Below are positions 18,616 to 28,426 of a DNA stretch of 64,000 nt, one piece after another (position 1 is the stretch's first letter; each line of letters opens with the position of its first letter). Position numbers and translations under genes: made by a program. The DNA is from Deltaproteobacteria bacterium (GTDB lineage Bacteria > UBA10199 > GCA-002796325 > JACPFF01). A model generated the notes under the pieces. That model was not told the origin of the DNA. It ran no database searches and worked only from the letters and a program-made list of their open reading frames with translations. The stretch lies in contig JACPFF010000030.1 of NCBI GenBank assembly GCA_016183065.1, positions 30,638 through 94,637 of the forward strand, read 5' to 3'.

Positions 18616-20319
18616 TTACATCTCGGTGTATTCTGGCCCACTCCCCCCTTCGGGCGGGGTAAGGAGGCCCCCTTTGGCGCTGATGGCACCGCATTGCACA
18701 CAATTGGTCGGATTCATGACCAGCCTCCGCGCACCCACCCCGCCAGGTCCCCATTCGTAGACCTCGGCGGGACACATCCGGATCCATGTCTTGCCGATGA
18801 CGTCCGGCACGGCGGTGGTCACACGGAGGTGATTTGGCTGATGGTCACGGCTCCGGTTCCCCGACGCATGCACACCGGTCAGTTTATCGAACGTGAGGTG
18901 CCCATCGGCCCTGGGCCACTCGCGTCCACCATCAGACACCGGATGCATAGCATCGGCCTCCAGGCCCCAGATGCCGCCCGGAAAACGCCCACCGGTCAGC
19001 AACATACACCCGGCCAAGAGCGATCCCATCCAGAACCCGTAGTGATAGGCCTGCCGGACATTGCGAACGGCATAGAGCTCCTGCATGATGAAGCTGTTGC
19101 GGATGGCGACATCGTATCCGACGAGTGTCCGTTCCGGTTGCTGCGCGGCCAACGCGGCAAAGATCGCCTCGGCCGCATAGATCCCCGACCGCATCGCATA
19201 GTGGATCCCCTTGAGCGCCGGCACATTGACAAAGCCCGCAGCATCGCCAACCACGCACGCACCGGGGAGATGGAACTGTGTGGGCAATGCGGCATAGCCC
19301 CCTTCCGGAATGGTCTTCGCGCCCCACCATTGATCGACGTGCTTTCCACCGGCAAGGACCCTGCGAAAGAGCGGATGCTCCTTCAATGCCTGCAGCAGAT
19401 GGTGCACCGAGAGCGAGGCATCGGCATAATCGAGCCCGACCACCATGCCGAGCGCCACCCGGTTCGGACCGACGGGATACGCAAAACTCCCGCCAAATTC
19501 CCGAAAAGCACGGCCCGTCCGCAACGGCCAGCCCATGGTGTGGAGGATGGCATCGAGCGCTGTCGGCACCTCCCAGACCTCTTTGACGCCGAGGGCGTAG
19601 ATTTGCGGATGGCGGCGCGCGACACCAAAGTGATGGAGCATAGCGCTTGTCAGGGGACTCGTCCCCCCATCGCTCATCACCGTCCAGTGGGCCACCAGAT
19701 CGACACCGGGTTCAAAGTTGGCGAGTGGCGCGCCATCTTTTCCGCGCCCCTTGTCTCCGGTACGCACCCCGGACACGACCCCGTCCTGCACGAGCATTTT
19801 CACGCCGGTCGTCTCATTGAGGATCATCACCCCGGCGGCTTCCGCCTGTTGTCCCAACCACGCACCGACGCGCGAGAGCGAGGCGATCATATTGCCGTGA
19901 TTGCGCATGGTCGGCGGGACCGGCATCCGCCACGCCCGGCGTGGTGTCAGAAAATAGACCCGCTCCGCAGGAACCGACTGGGCGAATGGAAAGTCAGCCG
20001 CCGTGAGTTGTGGAAAGAGTGTGTGAAACGGACCAGGATTGACGACCGCGCCGGAGAGGAGATGCGCTCCGGGATATTTCCCTTTCTCGATGACCGCGAC
20101 CGGGAATTCCCCCAATCGTTCCTTGATCGCCGGGGCCCCGTTCAATAACTGCGCCAGCCGGATGGCCCCTGCCAGTCCTGCGGGGCCGGCCCCCACGAAG
20201 AGAACCCCCACACAGACCTGTTGCCCCTCCGGAAGCCGGTCGGTGGCAAGAAACTCGTTCGGTGATACGTCCGGTGCATATTGTGCGGGGACCTCATCCA
20301 TGCGGGCGGGGGCTATCAT
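18616..20319 (-). CDS. Electron transfer flavoprotein:ubiquinone oxidoreductase-like protein
   Basis: 567 residues. The N-terminal FAD site GVLFVGAGPAGLAGAIRLA, a second FAD/quinone-domain pattern (GDAAGFVNVPALKGIHYAMRSG) and the C-terminal PPEGGSGPEYTEM all match ETF-QO, which passes electrons from ETF (fatty-acid and amino-acid dehydrogenases) to the quinone pool. The C-terminal [4Fe-4S] ligands are normally C-x24-C-x2-C-x2-C; here C516, C540 and C543 are present but the last position is Ile546 (CVQCGAIS). The rest of the domain is in frame, so this is a substitution, not a frameshift. No etfAB neighbours. Confidence 0.9.
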   Translation of the reverse strand: MIAPARMDEVPAQYAPDVSPNEFLATDRLPEGQQVCVGVLFVGAGPAGLAGAIRLAQLLNGAPAIKERLGEFPVAVIEKGKYPGAHLLSGAVVNPGPFHTLFPQLTAADFPFAQSVPAERVYFLTPRRAWRMPVPPTMRNHGNMIASLSRVGAWLGQQAEAAGVMILNETTGVKMLVQDGVVSGVRTGDKGRGKDGAPLANFEPGVDLVAHWTVMSDGGTSPLTSAMLHHFGVARRHPQIYALGVKEVWEVPTALDAILHTMGWPLRTGRAFREFGGSFAYPVGPNRVALGMVVGLDYADASLSVHHLLQALKEHPLFRRVLAGGKHVDQWWGAKTIPEGGYAALPTQFHLPGACVVGDAAGFVNVPALKGIHYAMRSGIYAAEAIFAALAAQQPERTLVGYDVAIRNSFIMQELYAVRNVRQAYHYGFWMGSLLAGCMLLTGGRFPGGIWGLEADAMHPVSDGGREWPRADGHLTFDKLTGVHASGNRSRDHQPNHLRVTTAVPDVIGKTWIRMCPAEVYEWGPGGVGARRLVMNPTNCVQCGAISAKGGLLTPPEGGSGPEYTEM

Positions 20320-20350
20320 CCTTCGGCAGGGACGTCAACGAACGGCCACC

Positions 20351-20399
20351 GTGGGGCCCCACGACCCGGCCGTACCGCGGCGCCTAAGGGAAGTCCCGC
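20351..20399 (+). repeat. Short relic of the GTGGGGCCCCAC cassette
   Basis: GTGGGGCCCCAC followed by GACCCGGCCGTACCGCGGCG closely matches the segment GGGGCCCCACGACCCAGCCG and its continuation in the 43.6-kb copy. A GGAAGTCCC follows, as in the E units. It lies in the promoter interval between ETF-QO and the divergent gene at 20444. Only about 45 bp are left. Confidence 0.55.
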
Positions 20400-20443
20400 G
20401 TCACACAACTTTCCGCAGACCGGATCGATAAACGTCTTGCGGC

Positions 20444-21625
20444 ATGAAGACGCGTCCACCCACAGCATTGCAACAGGCAACGGGGCACGCTGTGGCAGAG
20501 ACGGCGGCCTATGCACACTGGCGGCGTGATTATCGCGCACCCGTGGTGACCGTTCCACGCCAGACCCGGAGTTCGGCAGCGACGCTCTCGCAGTGGTTCT
20601 GGAAGGGGCTCGACCGATACCATGAGCGTCGCACCCTGGATGACGCCATACATCTCACGATGGGCGCCCCCTGCGGTCCGCTCCCACTGGCGGTTGAGCG
20701 CGCACTGACACGAATGGAGCCTGGCAAGGCCGCGCCCGTCCTCGAGATCGGTGCCGGGCAGCGGCTCGTGGCCGCGGGTCTCAAGGCCCTCTTTGGCGAT
20801 CGGATTTTTTTGGCCGAGGTCTCCCCGAAGTTCACCGGAATTCCCAACGTGATCGATTTGGAACTCGCCCAGACCCCTATTGAGAACTGCAGACTTCCGG
20901 CCAACACCTTTCAATTCATCTATTCCCTCTTTGGGTCGTATTACGCCCGCGATCAAATCGCCCTCTTGGGCAACGTGCTCCAGAGTGTGATGGTCGGCGG
21001 CGAGGCCTTCCTCATTACGCGTAACAATCGACGGTTCCGGCGCCTCTCTGAGGCCGTCACACAGCATCATGCCGACGCATCCCGTTTTGGCATTGCCATG
21101 GCCTGCCAAGAGTGGTGGCACGACGACGGGAGCCGCTTTGGCGTGCGGTACGGCTCGGTCTGGCTCAAGAAACTGGCAGAGGATGCCGATCTCCTCGCGT
21201 ATCTGGCAGCATGCCTCATGCAACTCCATCGGCCTCTGCCAGCATCGTCTCCACCACCCTCGCCCATCGTGCACCTCTGCACCGAGGGACCAGCCCTCCC
21301 CAGCGAAGAGGTACCGGACGCGCAGCGCCAGGCCATCACTGCCGCATTGATCGAGACGTCGCTGCACGCGTGGAATCTTTCGCGAGACACTTTCTGTTAC
21401 AAGGTCAGCCAGACCACGGGAGACGAGGTCTTTGCGGCAATCGTCGCACAATGTGTCCAGTGGAGTACACAATCGCCCCACATCCCTCTCACAACGATCA
21501 TCCGCGTCTTGCTCGACCAAGTCTATGCCATCCGCGATTCAGACCTCACGCTCCCGGCAATGAAACGCGATGATTGGGAGAGCTTTCTTCGGCATATCAA
21601 CGATCCACTCTATCAGCATGGATAA
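20444..21625 (+). CDS. Putative SAM-dependent methyltransferase-like protein
   Basis: 393 residues. A Rossmann methyltransferase motif I (VLEIGAGQRLVAAG, about residues 103-116) is followed by an acidic strand end and a motif like TFQFIYSLFGSYYA...VGGEAFLITRN, resembling post-I and motif III regions. The C-terminal 180 residues are not recognised. Substrate unknown. Divergent from the ETF-QO gene with a repeat relic between them, and convergent with the lipoprotein gene at 21641. Confidence 0.6.
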   Translation: MKTRPPTALQQATGHAVAETAAYAHWRRDYRAPVVTVPRQTRSSAATLSQWFWKGLDRYHERRTLDDAIHLTMGAPCGPLPLAVERALTRMEPGKAAPVLEIGAGQRLVAAGLKALFGDRIFLAEVSPKFTGIPNVIDLELAQTPIENCRLPANTFQFIYSLFGSYYARDQIALLGNVLQSVMVGGEAFLITRNNRRFRRLSEAVTQHHADASRFGIAMACQEWWHDDGSRFGVRYGSVWLKKLAEDADLLAYLAACLMQLHRPLPASSPPPSPIVHLCTEGPALPSEEVPDAQRQAITAALIETSLHAWNLSRDTFCYKVSQTTGDEVFAAIVAQCVQWSTQSPHIPLTTIIRVLLDQVYAIRDSDLTLPAMKRDDWESFLRHINDPLYQHG

Positions 21626-21640
21626 TCGGCCTTTCAGGCG

Positions 21641-23248
21641 TTACTGCGCGGTCACATAGAACGTGAAGTTGGCCTGACTATTGATCGTGGCGTAGCCGCT
21701 CGTCACGCCATTTGCCCCGGCCACGATCTCGAGGTAATAGGTGTTCCCGGCGGTGAGCGTCGGCGCGATCGTAATGGTCTTCCCGTCGGCGCTGAATTGA
21801 TAGGAGAGCTCCACCGCCATCTCGATGTCATTGCGCATCATGCGTACGGTCGTGCTCGTCACCGAATCCCGATCGATGGCCTTGTCGAAACTGATGGCGA
21901 TCGTCGGTGTGGTGGAAACGGTTGTTGGCGCACCCGACGATGAGGAGACCGCGGTGCCACCACTGGTCACAGTCGGCGTGGAGAGCTCCAGAATCTGCTC
22001 ACGGCAATCGATCCAGTCGCTCTCCAAATCGTAGAGAGAACACGCCGATGTCACGGCCGTCGCATCGGAGGCCGCCAGCGCAATCGTGACGTCTGCGGCA
22101 TCGGTCGCACAATTGTCCCAGGTCTCGCCCGCGGCATAGCTGATCGCCGGGACCGTGCCAGCCTCGCGCGGCGTGGCACCAGTCACTACGGCAAGATGGT
22201 CGGCTGCAACCCCTGCTGTGGCGTCATTATCCACGGCAATGGTCGCGCCGTTCCACCCCTGTGTCACGTCGTCGGTCTCGGATTCCACTTCATCGGCAAA
22301 TTCCTGATAGACCACGTGGCCCGCTCCGTCGGCAACGGCCAGGAGATCGACATCATAGGTCGCACCAGCCACATTGTGGTCGACGAGATCGCTTGAGGCA
22401 GAGGCGCGGACATTTTTGAGATAATGGACCTGATCGCCGGAGTAGATATAATCGAATGCAACATAGCCATCATAGAGAAAGGTTGTTTCGGACTGCTGCA
22501 ACGTCCCCTCGGTCCATTCCCGGTCACCCTCTTCGGGGAGAGAGACGGCCTGCGTGGTGATCGTCTTGGCCTCGTAGTGATTATTGGCGTCAATCGTCGC
22601 ACTCGTCACCGTGGAATAATCGCGTGTCGCCTGCAACCGCTTCTCTTTCAGGACCATGGTGGCTGACGATCCGCTCCCCTGGTCAATCTCTGTGGAGATA
22701 AACCCGTCCTGCCCGCCGTCCGTGCAAAAGAAGGCCTCCACGAGCGAGATGGCACTACCGGTACGGACCACCCGAATCTTGATCCGATCGAGATCGGCAT
22801 CGATCCCTGCCGGATAGGCCAGATCGACAACGTGGTATGCCCCATCGTAGATATCGACCTCGGGATGGAGGCGAAAGAGCTCCTGCAATGTACAGAGTCG
22901 TTCATCACCATCCACCGCGGCATGGACACCTTCACGAATGGCCTTGAACGACTCACACGCGGCATAACTGTTCGACGACGTAAATGTTGAGGCCGTGACA
23001 CTCCCCATCATCAGGTAATCCGCGCCGCTGTCGTGGGACTTCGCAGTACCAGCAGGCGCGGCGAGGCTGCCTGTGAGGGTGCTGCCAATGGGATCGGTCG
23101 CGCGCGGGAGTTCGTCGATGGTCGCAAAGGTCCCCGGGAGCTCAATAGGGATCGGGTCTGCCGAACTCCCAGTCGGTGCAGAGGCCCCGCCGCACCCGAT
23201 GGTCATCAGGAAGAACAGGAGCGGCGCTCTACGGCAGAGGAAGTCCAT
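21641..23248 (-). CDS. Secreted lipoprotein with C-terminal Big_5 Ig-like domain
   Basis: About 535 residues from ATG at 23248 (MDFLCRRAPLLFFLMTIGC). The lipobox is MTIGC, so Cys19 should be lipidated; a longer in-frame start would destroy the signal peptide. The last 100 residues (PTIAISFDKAIDRDSVTSTTVRM, shown in part, then ADGKTITIAPTLTAG) are a bacterial Ig-like Big_5/SbsA domain as found in surface proteins. The middle is Thr/Ala/Asp-rich. Role unknown. Divergent from the 1017-residue gene at 23496 across 247 nt. Confidence 0.75.
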   Translation of the reverse strand: MDFLCRRAPLLFFLMTIGCGGASAPTGSSADPIPIELPGTFATIDELPRATDPIGSTLTGSLAAPAGTAKSHDSGADYLMMGSVTASTFTSSNSYAACESFKAIREGVHAAVDGDERLCTLQELFRLHPEVDIYDGAYHVVDLAYPAGIDADLDRIKIRVVRTGSAISLVEAFFCTDGGQDGFISTEIDQGSGSSATMVLKEKRLQATRDYSTVTSATIDANNHYEAKTITTQAVSLPEEGDREWTEGTLQQSETTFLYDGYVAFDYIYSGDQVHYLKNVRASASSDLVDHNVAGATYDVDLLAVADGAGHVVYQEFADEVESETDDVTQGWNGATIAVDNDATAGVAADHLAVVTGATPREAGTVPAISYAAGETWDNCATDAADVTIALAASDATAVTSACSLYDLESDWIDCREQILELSTPTVTSGGTAVSSSSGAPTTVSTTPTIAISFDKAIDRDSVTSTTVRMMRNDIEMAVELSYQFSADGKTITIAPTLTAGNTYYLEIVAGANGVTSGYATINSQANFTFYVTAQ

Positions 23249-23495
23249 ATATCGATGATATCTTATCCGCCCCATACCTGCCAAGACAGCAAGAGGCATG
23301 CCAGGAAAAGAAAAAATATGCCACAATAATATCAATAAGTTATGTGACATGCCCAACGAAAAATCACGACGGAATCATTTTCATAGTGAGAAAATACCCA
23401 CACGTCACCATTGTGCCAACGGCCGTCGCGGGCGCGACCGCACGCATGTGATAGACAAGTGGATCGATTTTCGACAAGGGTGGCAGGTCGTTGAC

Positions 23496-26400
23496 ATGAA
23501 AGAGACTCGCGAGCCAGAGCAGCGCGCTGAGCAACTTTTGCGGTGTTCAACCGATAATACTCCTATGACAATAGGGATCCGTTTTTTGGTCGAGGCGGTG
23601 GAGCGGGGACTGCTCAAAGACCCTATTGACCGGGCGATCGCCGAGGCAGGGGCCTCCGGCCTGCCGCAGGACGACGTGGAGGGCTTCGACCTCGATACGT
23701 CCCGGTTCCGACTCTCTCACTCTGAATTGCATCAATTGGCCGGAGATCCGCGGCTCCGATCCCTCTGTGGTAATACCACAGAACGTCAGTGCGGCGAGAA
23801 GGTCATCGCCCATATCCGGAAACGTTTTGGGGGGTCACCGGCATTGCGGGGCACAAGCGCGCAGTTCCGCCATCGATCGTATGCCACAGTGCGTGAGCGT
23901 GCACGGAATGGCAGTCGGCTCGAGCGGCTCGAGCTGGAAGAGGCCTTGACGCAGATGGCCACGATTGATCCCCATTTTTTTGAAGCCGAGATGGTGGCGT
24001 TGCTGAAAGACCACGACTTTGCCGACCTCCACCTCGCACTCACGGCACTGATTCCCGCGCAGCTTACACAAGCACTGATGCAACGACTGGCACAGGCCGT
24101 TCTCGCCCTGCCACCGTCAGACGACCGCACCACCCTGCATCCGTTGGAAGAGGCGTTGACGGTCGCCATGCAGTCGATGGCCGCACAGCGACGCTCGTAT
24201 CATCCTGGAGGTTCCACGGAGGGGAAAAAACCGGATCCCCTCGCCAGGGAATTTCCACACCTGCTCGAACGCTCTCTGGGCCAAATAGACGGGATCACAC
24301 CCGATCTCGTCCGGTATGCGCAGGCCATGTATCCACTGCCAGTGATGCCACCAGAGGTGTTTGAACCGCTGCTCCGCTGGATGGGGTTGCCGGCGCCGGG
24401 CGGCGAACAATCGGCGCTGGCACAGGATATTCATCAGTCACTCTTCTGGATGGATGACAAAACCGCGGCAATGAGGGGACGGTTGGAACAGGCCCTCGAC
24501 GCCACCGCTGCGCAAGTCCGCGCATTATCAGCGTTTGCGCTGCTCCGCCAAGCGCATATTCCCGGACTCCCCGATGACGCTGCACACTCATTGGGAGGCA
24601 TTTTTCAGGCTGCGGTCGGGGGGAACGCCGTTGCACAACAGATGACGGACCTGCTCATCCAGGCGTTTCGCGGGCAGCTCACCACCGAAACCCTACTGAC
24701 ATCCCTCATCGAGGTGGCCCGCAAGGCGGTCACACTCCCGGCCGCCTGCACACATTTTCTCGATGCCATGACACAGGGAGAGCCATCAGGGGCCGCCGAT
24801 ATTGCCGCAATATTGCTCAAAAGCAACCCCTATGGGGGGTCCGAGTATCCCATGTTTCTGTATCATACCCCCGAGTGCATCATTCTCGCGCGCTATCGCG
24901 AAGAACTCGCACTCGGCGCTCCAGGCCCGACCATGGCTGCAGTGCGGGATGCCGCGCAGCACGGTGCTCCTGCAAGCCGATTGCATGCCGTTTCAACGCT
25001 CTACCAATTGGTGCGCAACGCCCCAGCAACCAGCATGCACCAGGAACGGGCTCTGTTGGTGACCGGATTTGCCTCGTTGCCCGCCGATAAGGCGGCCGCC
25101 ATGGTGCGCGTCTTTGATAATGATCCCGTGTTCCAGGAGGCCATGAGGAATAACGATCTGTTCATTCACAAGTTTGCGACCGAGACCATTCCAGCGCATC
25201 TCAGTCGCCTGGTCGGCGAGGTCAGGAACTGGAACGCACTGGCAAAAGAGCGCTACGTTGACGATGTTGCGCGCTATTGTCCCGCGGGGATGCAACGGGA
25301 GATCTACACGGAACTCCTCTCCCAGAACGATCCAATGATCGCGCAGAAAATCATGGCACGATTGAAAGAGGAGCTGCCCGCTGACTGGTTACGCCATCGC
25401 GCGTTCTCCGCGGCGCTCGCTGGTGTGCTGGCGGCCCATCTCGCCACTGATCCGGATGACGACCAGGTCAAGGTGATTGCGGGGAGGATGATAGGAGCTC
25501 CCGCCAATCCGGCATCCGACACCACGAAGACCGTTGCACAAGAGGCATTGCAAAACGGAGTCATGCAACAACTGCCGACCGTCCCCGCAAACCGAGTCCC
25601 GGTCCTGATGGAGATCCTCCATGCCATTGACCCCAAGCGGAGCTACGCCATCGCCGACACGGTCATCGCGGAAGAGGAGGATCCGGACCGGCGGGAAAGC
25701 GCACTCACGTGGGCGCTTGCGCATCATGATCCTGATACCCTCCTCCGGCAGGTCGTCTCACCCGCCACAGACCCACGCCTCCTCAAGAGTGCCGTGGTCT
25801 ATGTCGCGAACACGGAATCGTTGCGCGACATCTGGTTGCCACGATTTCTGGCACCCGAAATGCCAGACACCGTCCGCGCGAAGGCCTTTTATGAATTCGC
25901 CGGCACCCCCACGCACGAAATGTTTGACCGCGCCAAGACTCTGCTTGCAAGCCCGAATGCGGAATCCCCGGAGATGACAGCTGCAGCACTGAGCTATCTC
26001 ATGTCGGTGGTCTATTTTGCCAGACAGGTCAACACGGCACAACCGGATCCCAGGCTCGACGTCTTTCAACCCTTTGCGACCGAGTATGATGCGGTCATTG
26101 GCCTGGCCCGAAAGTGCTGCGACACCGCATGGCCCGATCCGGTCCGGGCTCAGGCACTCATGGCCTTGCATGCATTCCCGGCAACCACGGAGGTCGCCGA
26201 GTATATCGCCATGACGTTTGCTCGCAGCGATTCAGAGTCCCTGCGCGCAGCTGCACTCATCGTCCTTGATCCACTCCAGCACCACGCACTCTTTCAGGGC
26301 GTGATCCCCACGGCCTCAGCCGACACCTGCAATGTTGCGACGTGGCCGATTGACGGCTACCTGAGTAATCACCGAGGGATGCCGCTGCCCACCCATGAAG

Positions 26401-26546
26401 CGCGTCAATTCCTGCAATTGCTCCGTGCGATCTACGACCGTGCCTCGGAGCTCCCTGATGCAGCCGGTGTCGCGGACACGGCCCACGCGTTGATGAGGCA
26501 GGTGACTGCCAGACACGCGATGGGTCTCAGCACACGCCCGGACTGA
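23496..26546 (+). CDS. Large HEAT-like helical repeat protein
   Basis: About 1017 residues from ATG at 23496 (MKETREPEQ); ATG at 23562 (MTIGIRF) is an alternative, and upstream in-frame codons look non-coding. The sequence is almost entirely helical with repeated units of 30-45 residues containing patterns like VRAKAFYEFAG, ESLRAAALIVLDPL and RRESALTWALAHHDPD, typical of HEAT/alpha-solenoid scaffolds. No signal peptide or membrane segment, so cytoplasmic. No catalytic motif recognised. Converges with the small membrane-protein gene with 2 nt between stops. Confidence 0.65.
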   Translation: MKETREPEQRAEQLLRCSTDNTPMTIGIRFLVEAVERGLLKDPIDRAIAEAGASGLPQDDVEGFDLDTSRFRLSHSELHQLAGDPRLRSLCGNTTERQCGEKVIAHIRKRFGGSPALRGTSAQFRHRSYATVRERARNGSRLERLELEEALTQMATIDPHFFEAEMVALLKDHDFADLHLALTALIPAQLTQALMQRLAQAVLALPPSDDRTTLHPLEEALTVAMQSMAAQRRSYHPGGSTEGKKPDPLAREFPHLLERSLGQIDGITPDLVRYAQAMYPLPVMPPEVFEPLLRWMGLPAPGGEQSALAQDIHQSLFWMDDKTAAMRGRLEQALDATAAQVRALSAFALLRQAHIPGLPDDAAHSLGGIFQAAVGGNAVAQQMTDLLIQAFRGQLTTETLLTSLIEVARKAVTLPAACTHFLDAMTQGEPSGAADIAAILLKSNPYGGSEYPMFLYHTPECIILARYREELALGAPGPTMAAVRDAAQHGAPASRLHAVSTLYQLVRNAPATSMHQERALLVTGFASLPADKAAAMVRVFDNDPVFQEAMRNNDLFIHKFATETIPAHLSRLVGEVRNWNALAKERYVDDVARYCPAGMQREIYTELLSQNDPMIAQKIMARLKEELPADWLRHRAFSAALAGVLAAHLATDPDDDQVKVIAGRMIGAPANPASDTTKTVAQEALQNGVMQQLPTVPANRVPVLMEILHAIDPKRSYAIADTVIAEEEDPDRRESALTWALAHHDPDTLLRQVVSPATDPRLLKSAVVYVANTESLRDIWLPRFLAPEMPDTVRAKAFYEFAGTPTHEMFDRAKTLLASPNAESPEMTAAALSYLMSVVYFARQVNTAQPDPRLDVFQPFATEYDAVIGLARKCCDTAWPDPVRAQALMALHAFPATTEVAEYIAMTFARSDSESLRAAALIVLDPLQHHALFQGVIPTASADTCNVATWPIDGYLSNHRGMPLPTHEARQFLQLLRAIYDRASELPDAAGVADTAHALMRQVTARHAMGLSTRPD

Positions 26547-26548
26547 GA

Positions 26549-26767
26549 TCACGGCAGATATCCATAAGGAATGATTTTTAACGTCATCAAGATGCAGAGA
26601 AGCCCCAGGATAATGACCACCACGCCCGCGATGCTCATTGCGACCGCGAGATCTTTCCGAACGTGATGACTCACCGCAACAAGCGCACATCCCACACCAA
26701 CACCGACGAGCCCCACGATGATAAACAGTGTGGTGAGCCCCTGTAATCCGTTCGTGAAAATTTCCAT
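26549..26767 (-). CDS. Small two-helix membrane protein
   Basis: 72 residues from ATG at 26767 (MEIFTNGLQGL). Two transmembrane segments are obvious: LTTLFIIVGLVGVGVGCALVAV and VAMSIAGVVVIILGLLCILMTL, each given here in part, with a basic loop (HHVRKDL) between. The in-frame extension upstream to 26905 is not protein-like. Function unknown. It lies downstream of the terminator of the cytochrome gene, so it probably has its own promoter. Confidence 0.6.
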   Translation of the reverse strand: MEIFTNGLQGLTTLFIIVGLVGVGVGCALVAVSHHVRKDLAVAMSIAGVVVIILGLLCILMTLKIIPYGYLP

Positions 26768-26861
26768 AGGAGTGAAAGTGCCAGATCTTCGTCGGAATGC
26801 GGGGAGTTTGTCAACGGCCTCTTCTGCGCTTCTCCCTGGGAGCGAGACCATGACACGGCAC

Positions 26862-26900
26862 AAAATCACAGGGCCGCAACGCACGGTCGCGGCCCTGTGA
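26862..26900 (-). terminator. Intrinsic terminator of the Cyc2-like gene
   Basis: TCACAGGGCCGC and GCGGCCCTGTGA form a perfect 12-bp stem with an 11-nt loop, followed on the minus strand by TTTTG. It lies 24 nt after the stop of the minus-strand cytochrome gene. Confidence 0.8.
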
Positions 26901-26923
26901 TGCACTCGCTATGACAGGCCCGA

Positions 26924-28255
26924 TTAGAACATCGCCCGAACATTCAGCAACAGTTCGTGCTGACGGCCGTTCGCGCGTGAACGCAACTCTTCGCGGGTCG
27001 TCAGCCCAATGCGCATGTTCTGCCGCGGCATGTAGGACACATGCTGCGAAATCTTGTGGTATTCTTCCCCGCTGTTTTGCGAATCCCAGACGTTGTCATA
27101 CTGGAGGGCGGCAAACCAGCGCTCGTTGATGAGATATCCCAACTGGCCGGTGATGTTATGCCGCGTGTTGCGCGCATTGGTGGCCATGTCGTAGTTCCGC
27201 TCTTTCTGCATGAAATAGGCCCCGATAAAATCGATCCTGTCCTTCCACCGCACATTGGTCCCTCCCGACATGGCATAGTAGGTGTTGCGCACCTGTGCGG
27301 CGGCCGAATTGGTCGTGTCGCGGCCCCACATCCCCCATCCGGAGATGGCGGACCCGGCAAAGGCCCCCTCGGGGATTTCCAGACGAAGGGTACCGAAGAA
27401 GTTTTTGTACTGGTTGTTGTCGACAAAACGGGTCCCGTTCGCCGCACCGAGTGAATAGAGGAAATATTGGTTGTACCCATACAGCTCCACCCCTGGCGTC
27501 GGGCTGCCAAACCGGATCGTATCTTCGGTCGCGGGTGCGGCGGCCGCTCCCTGGCTTGAACGGGTATTGGTCGCCTGGACGTTGATATTGGGAACCATCC
27601 GCAAACGACCGGTCTGCGCATGCCAGTTCATCATGGAGAGCTTGCCTGCACGGAGGTTGAGCCACGAAGTCTTGAAGAGATTATGATAACCGAGCGTAAA
27701 CCAGTTGACATGGGCGACATCGCTGGCATCGCCGGGAATCTCGGTCTCGATGAAGATCGAGGCATTTTTGAAGATCGTCCCCGCGGTAAAGAACTGCACC
27801 CATCGAGCGGCACCAAAGTTGATCTGCGGCTTGAAACTGCCATTGACATTGCGTGACTTTGTGGTGACTTCCACCGGCGAGACGCTCACCCGCACACCAA
27901 AAAGATGCCCGATTTTGTCGATGAAGGTCGTCTCGCTCACCTCGGTTTTGGTCTCATCCCCGTCTTCGGTCTCCGGAATCTGGTAGCCGTTTTTCGCGAA
28001 TTTTTCTCCATAGGCATTCAACCGCGGAAACGAGGTATGACAGGTCTGACAGGGCATTTCGTACTTTCGGGTCCACTGGGCCACCGCGTTCGCGGACTGG
28101 AGTGCGATCAACGGGGCCCGTGGAGGAAAGGCGATCTCACTCCACACCGCCCGCTGCGGACACGGCGTCCGATACCAGTGGATGGTCAGTGCCGTGGTGA
28201 AGAAGCCGACGACGGCAACCCCAAGGATCACCACCACTCTTTTATGATGCCGCAT
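26924..28255 (-). CDS. Cyc2-like fused monoheme cytochrome c / outer-membrane porin
   Basis: 443 residues from ATG at 28255 (MRHHKRVVVIL), supported by a G-rich ribosome binding site directly upstream. An N-terminal hydrophobic segment (VVVILGVAVVGFFTTALTI) is an export signal. One CxxCH heme site lies at 69-73 (MPCQTCHTSFPRLN), followed by AYGEKFAKNGYQIPE. From about residue 110 the sequence alternates in barrel-like strands (GYHNLFKTSWLNLRAGKLSM, in part) and ends in Phe. A single heme attached to a porin of this size is the architecture of Cyc2 extracellular iron oxidases; assignment rests on architecture and length, not on alignment. Followed by an intrinsic terminator. Confidence 0.6.
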   Translation of the reverse strand: MRHHKRVVVILGVAVVGFFTTALTIHWYRTPCPQRAVWSEIAFPPRAPLIALQSANAVAQWTRKYEMPCQTCHTSFPRLNAYGEKFAKNGYQIPETEDGDETKTEVSETTFIDKIGHLFGVRVSVSPVEVTTKSRNVNGSFKPQINFGAARWVQFFTAGTIFKNASIFIETEIPGDASDVAHVNWFTLGYHNLFKTSWLNLRAGKLSMMNWHAQTGRLRMVPNINVQATNTRSSQGAAAAPATEDTIRFGSPTPGVELYGYNQYFLYSLGAANGTRFVDNNQYKNFFGTLRLEIPEGAFAGSAISGWGMWGRDTTNSAAAQVRNTYYAMSGGTNVRWKDRIDFIGAYFMQKERNYDMATNARNTRHNITGQLGYLINERWFAALQYDNVWDSQNSGEEYHKISQHVSYMPRQNMRIGLTTREELRSRANGRQHELLLNVRAMF

Positions 28256-28400
28256 ATCCCCCCCCTTGCAGATGCACAGTTTATGGCGCGAATTTCCAAA
28301 TCCCTGGGGGTCCATTACCATAACAGTTCTCTGTGAGACAACGTGATAGTGATCACTGGACTATGTGATACCTGTCATAATGGATCCTCTCTCCTCGCAC

Positions 28401-28419
28401 AAAAAAGCCGAAATCGGCT
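28401..28419 (-). terminator. Intrinsic terminator beyond the repeat block
   Basis: AGCCGA-AA-TCGGCT with A6 before it on the plus strand, that is a T-run after the stem on the minus strand. It would stop transcription from the methyltransferase gene after it has passed through repeat block R2. Confidence 0.65.
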
Positions 28420-28426
28420 AGCGGCC

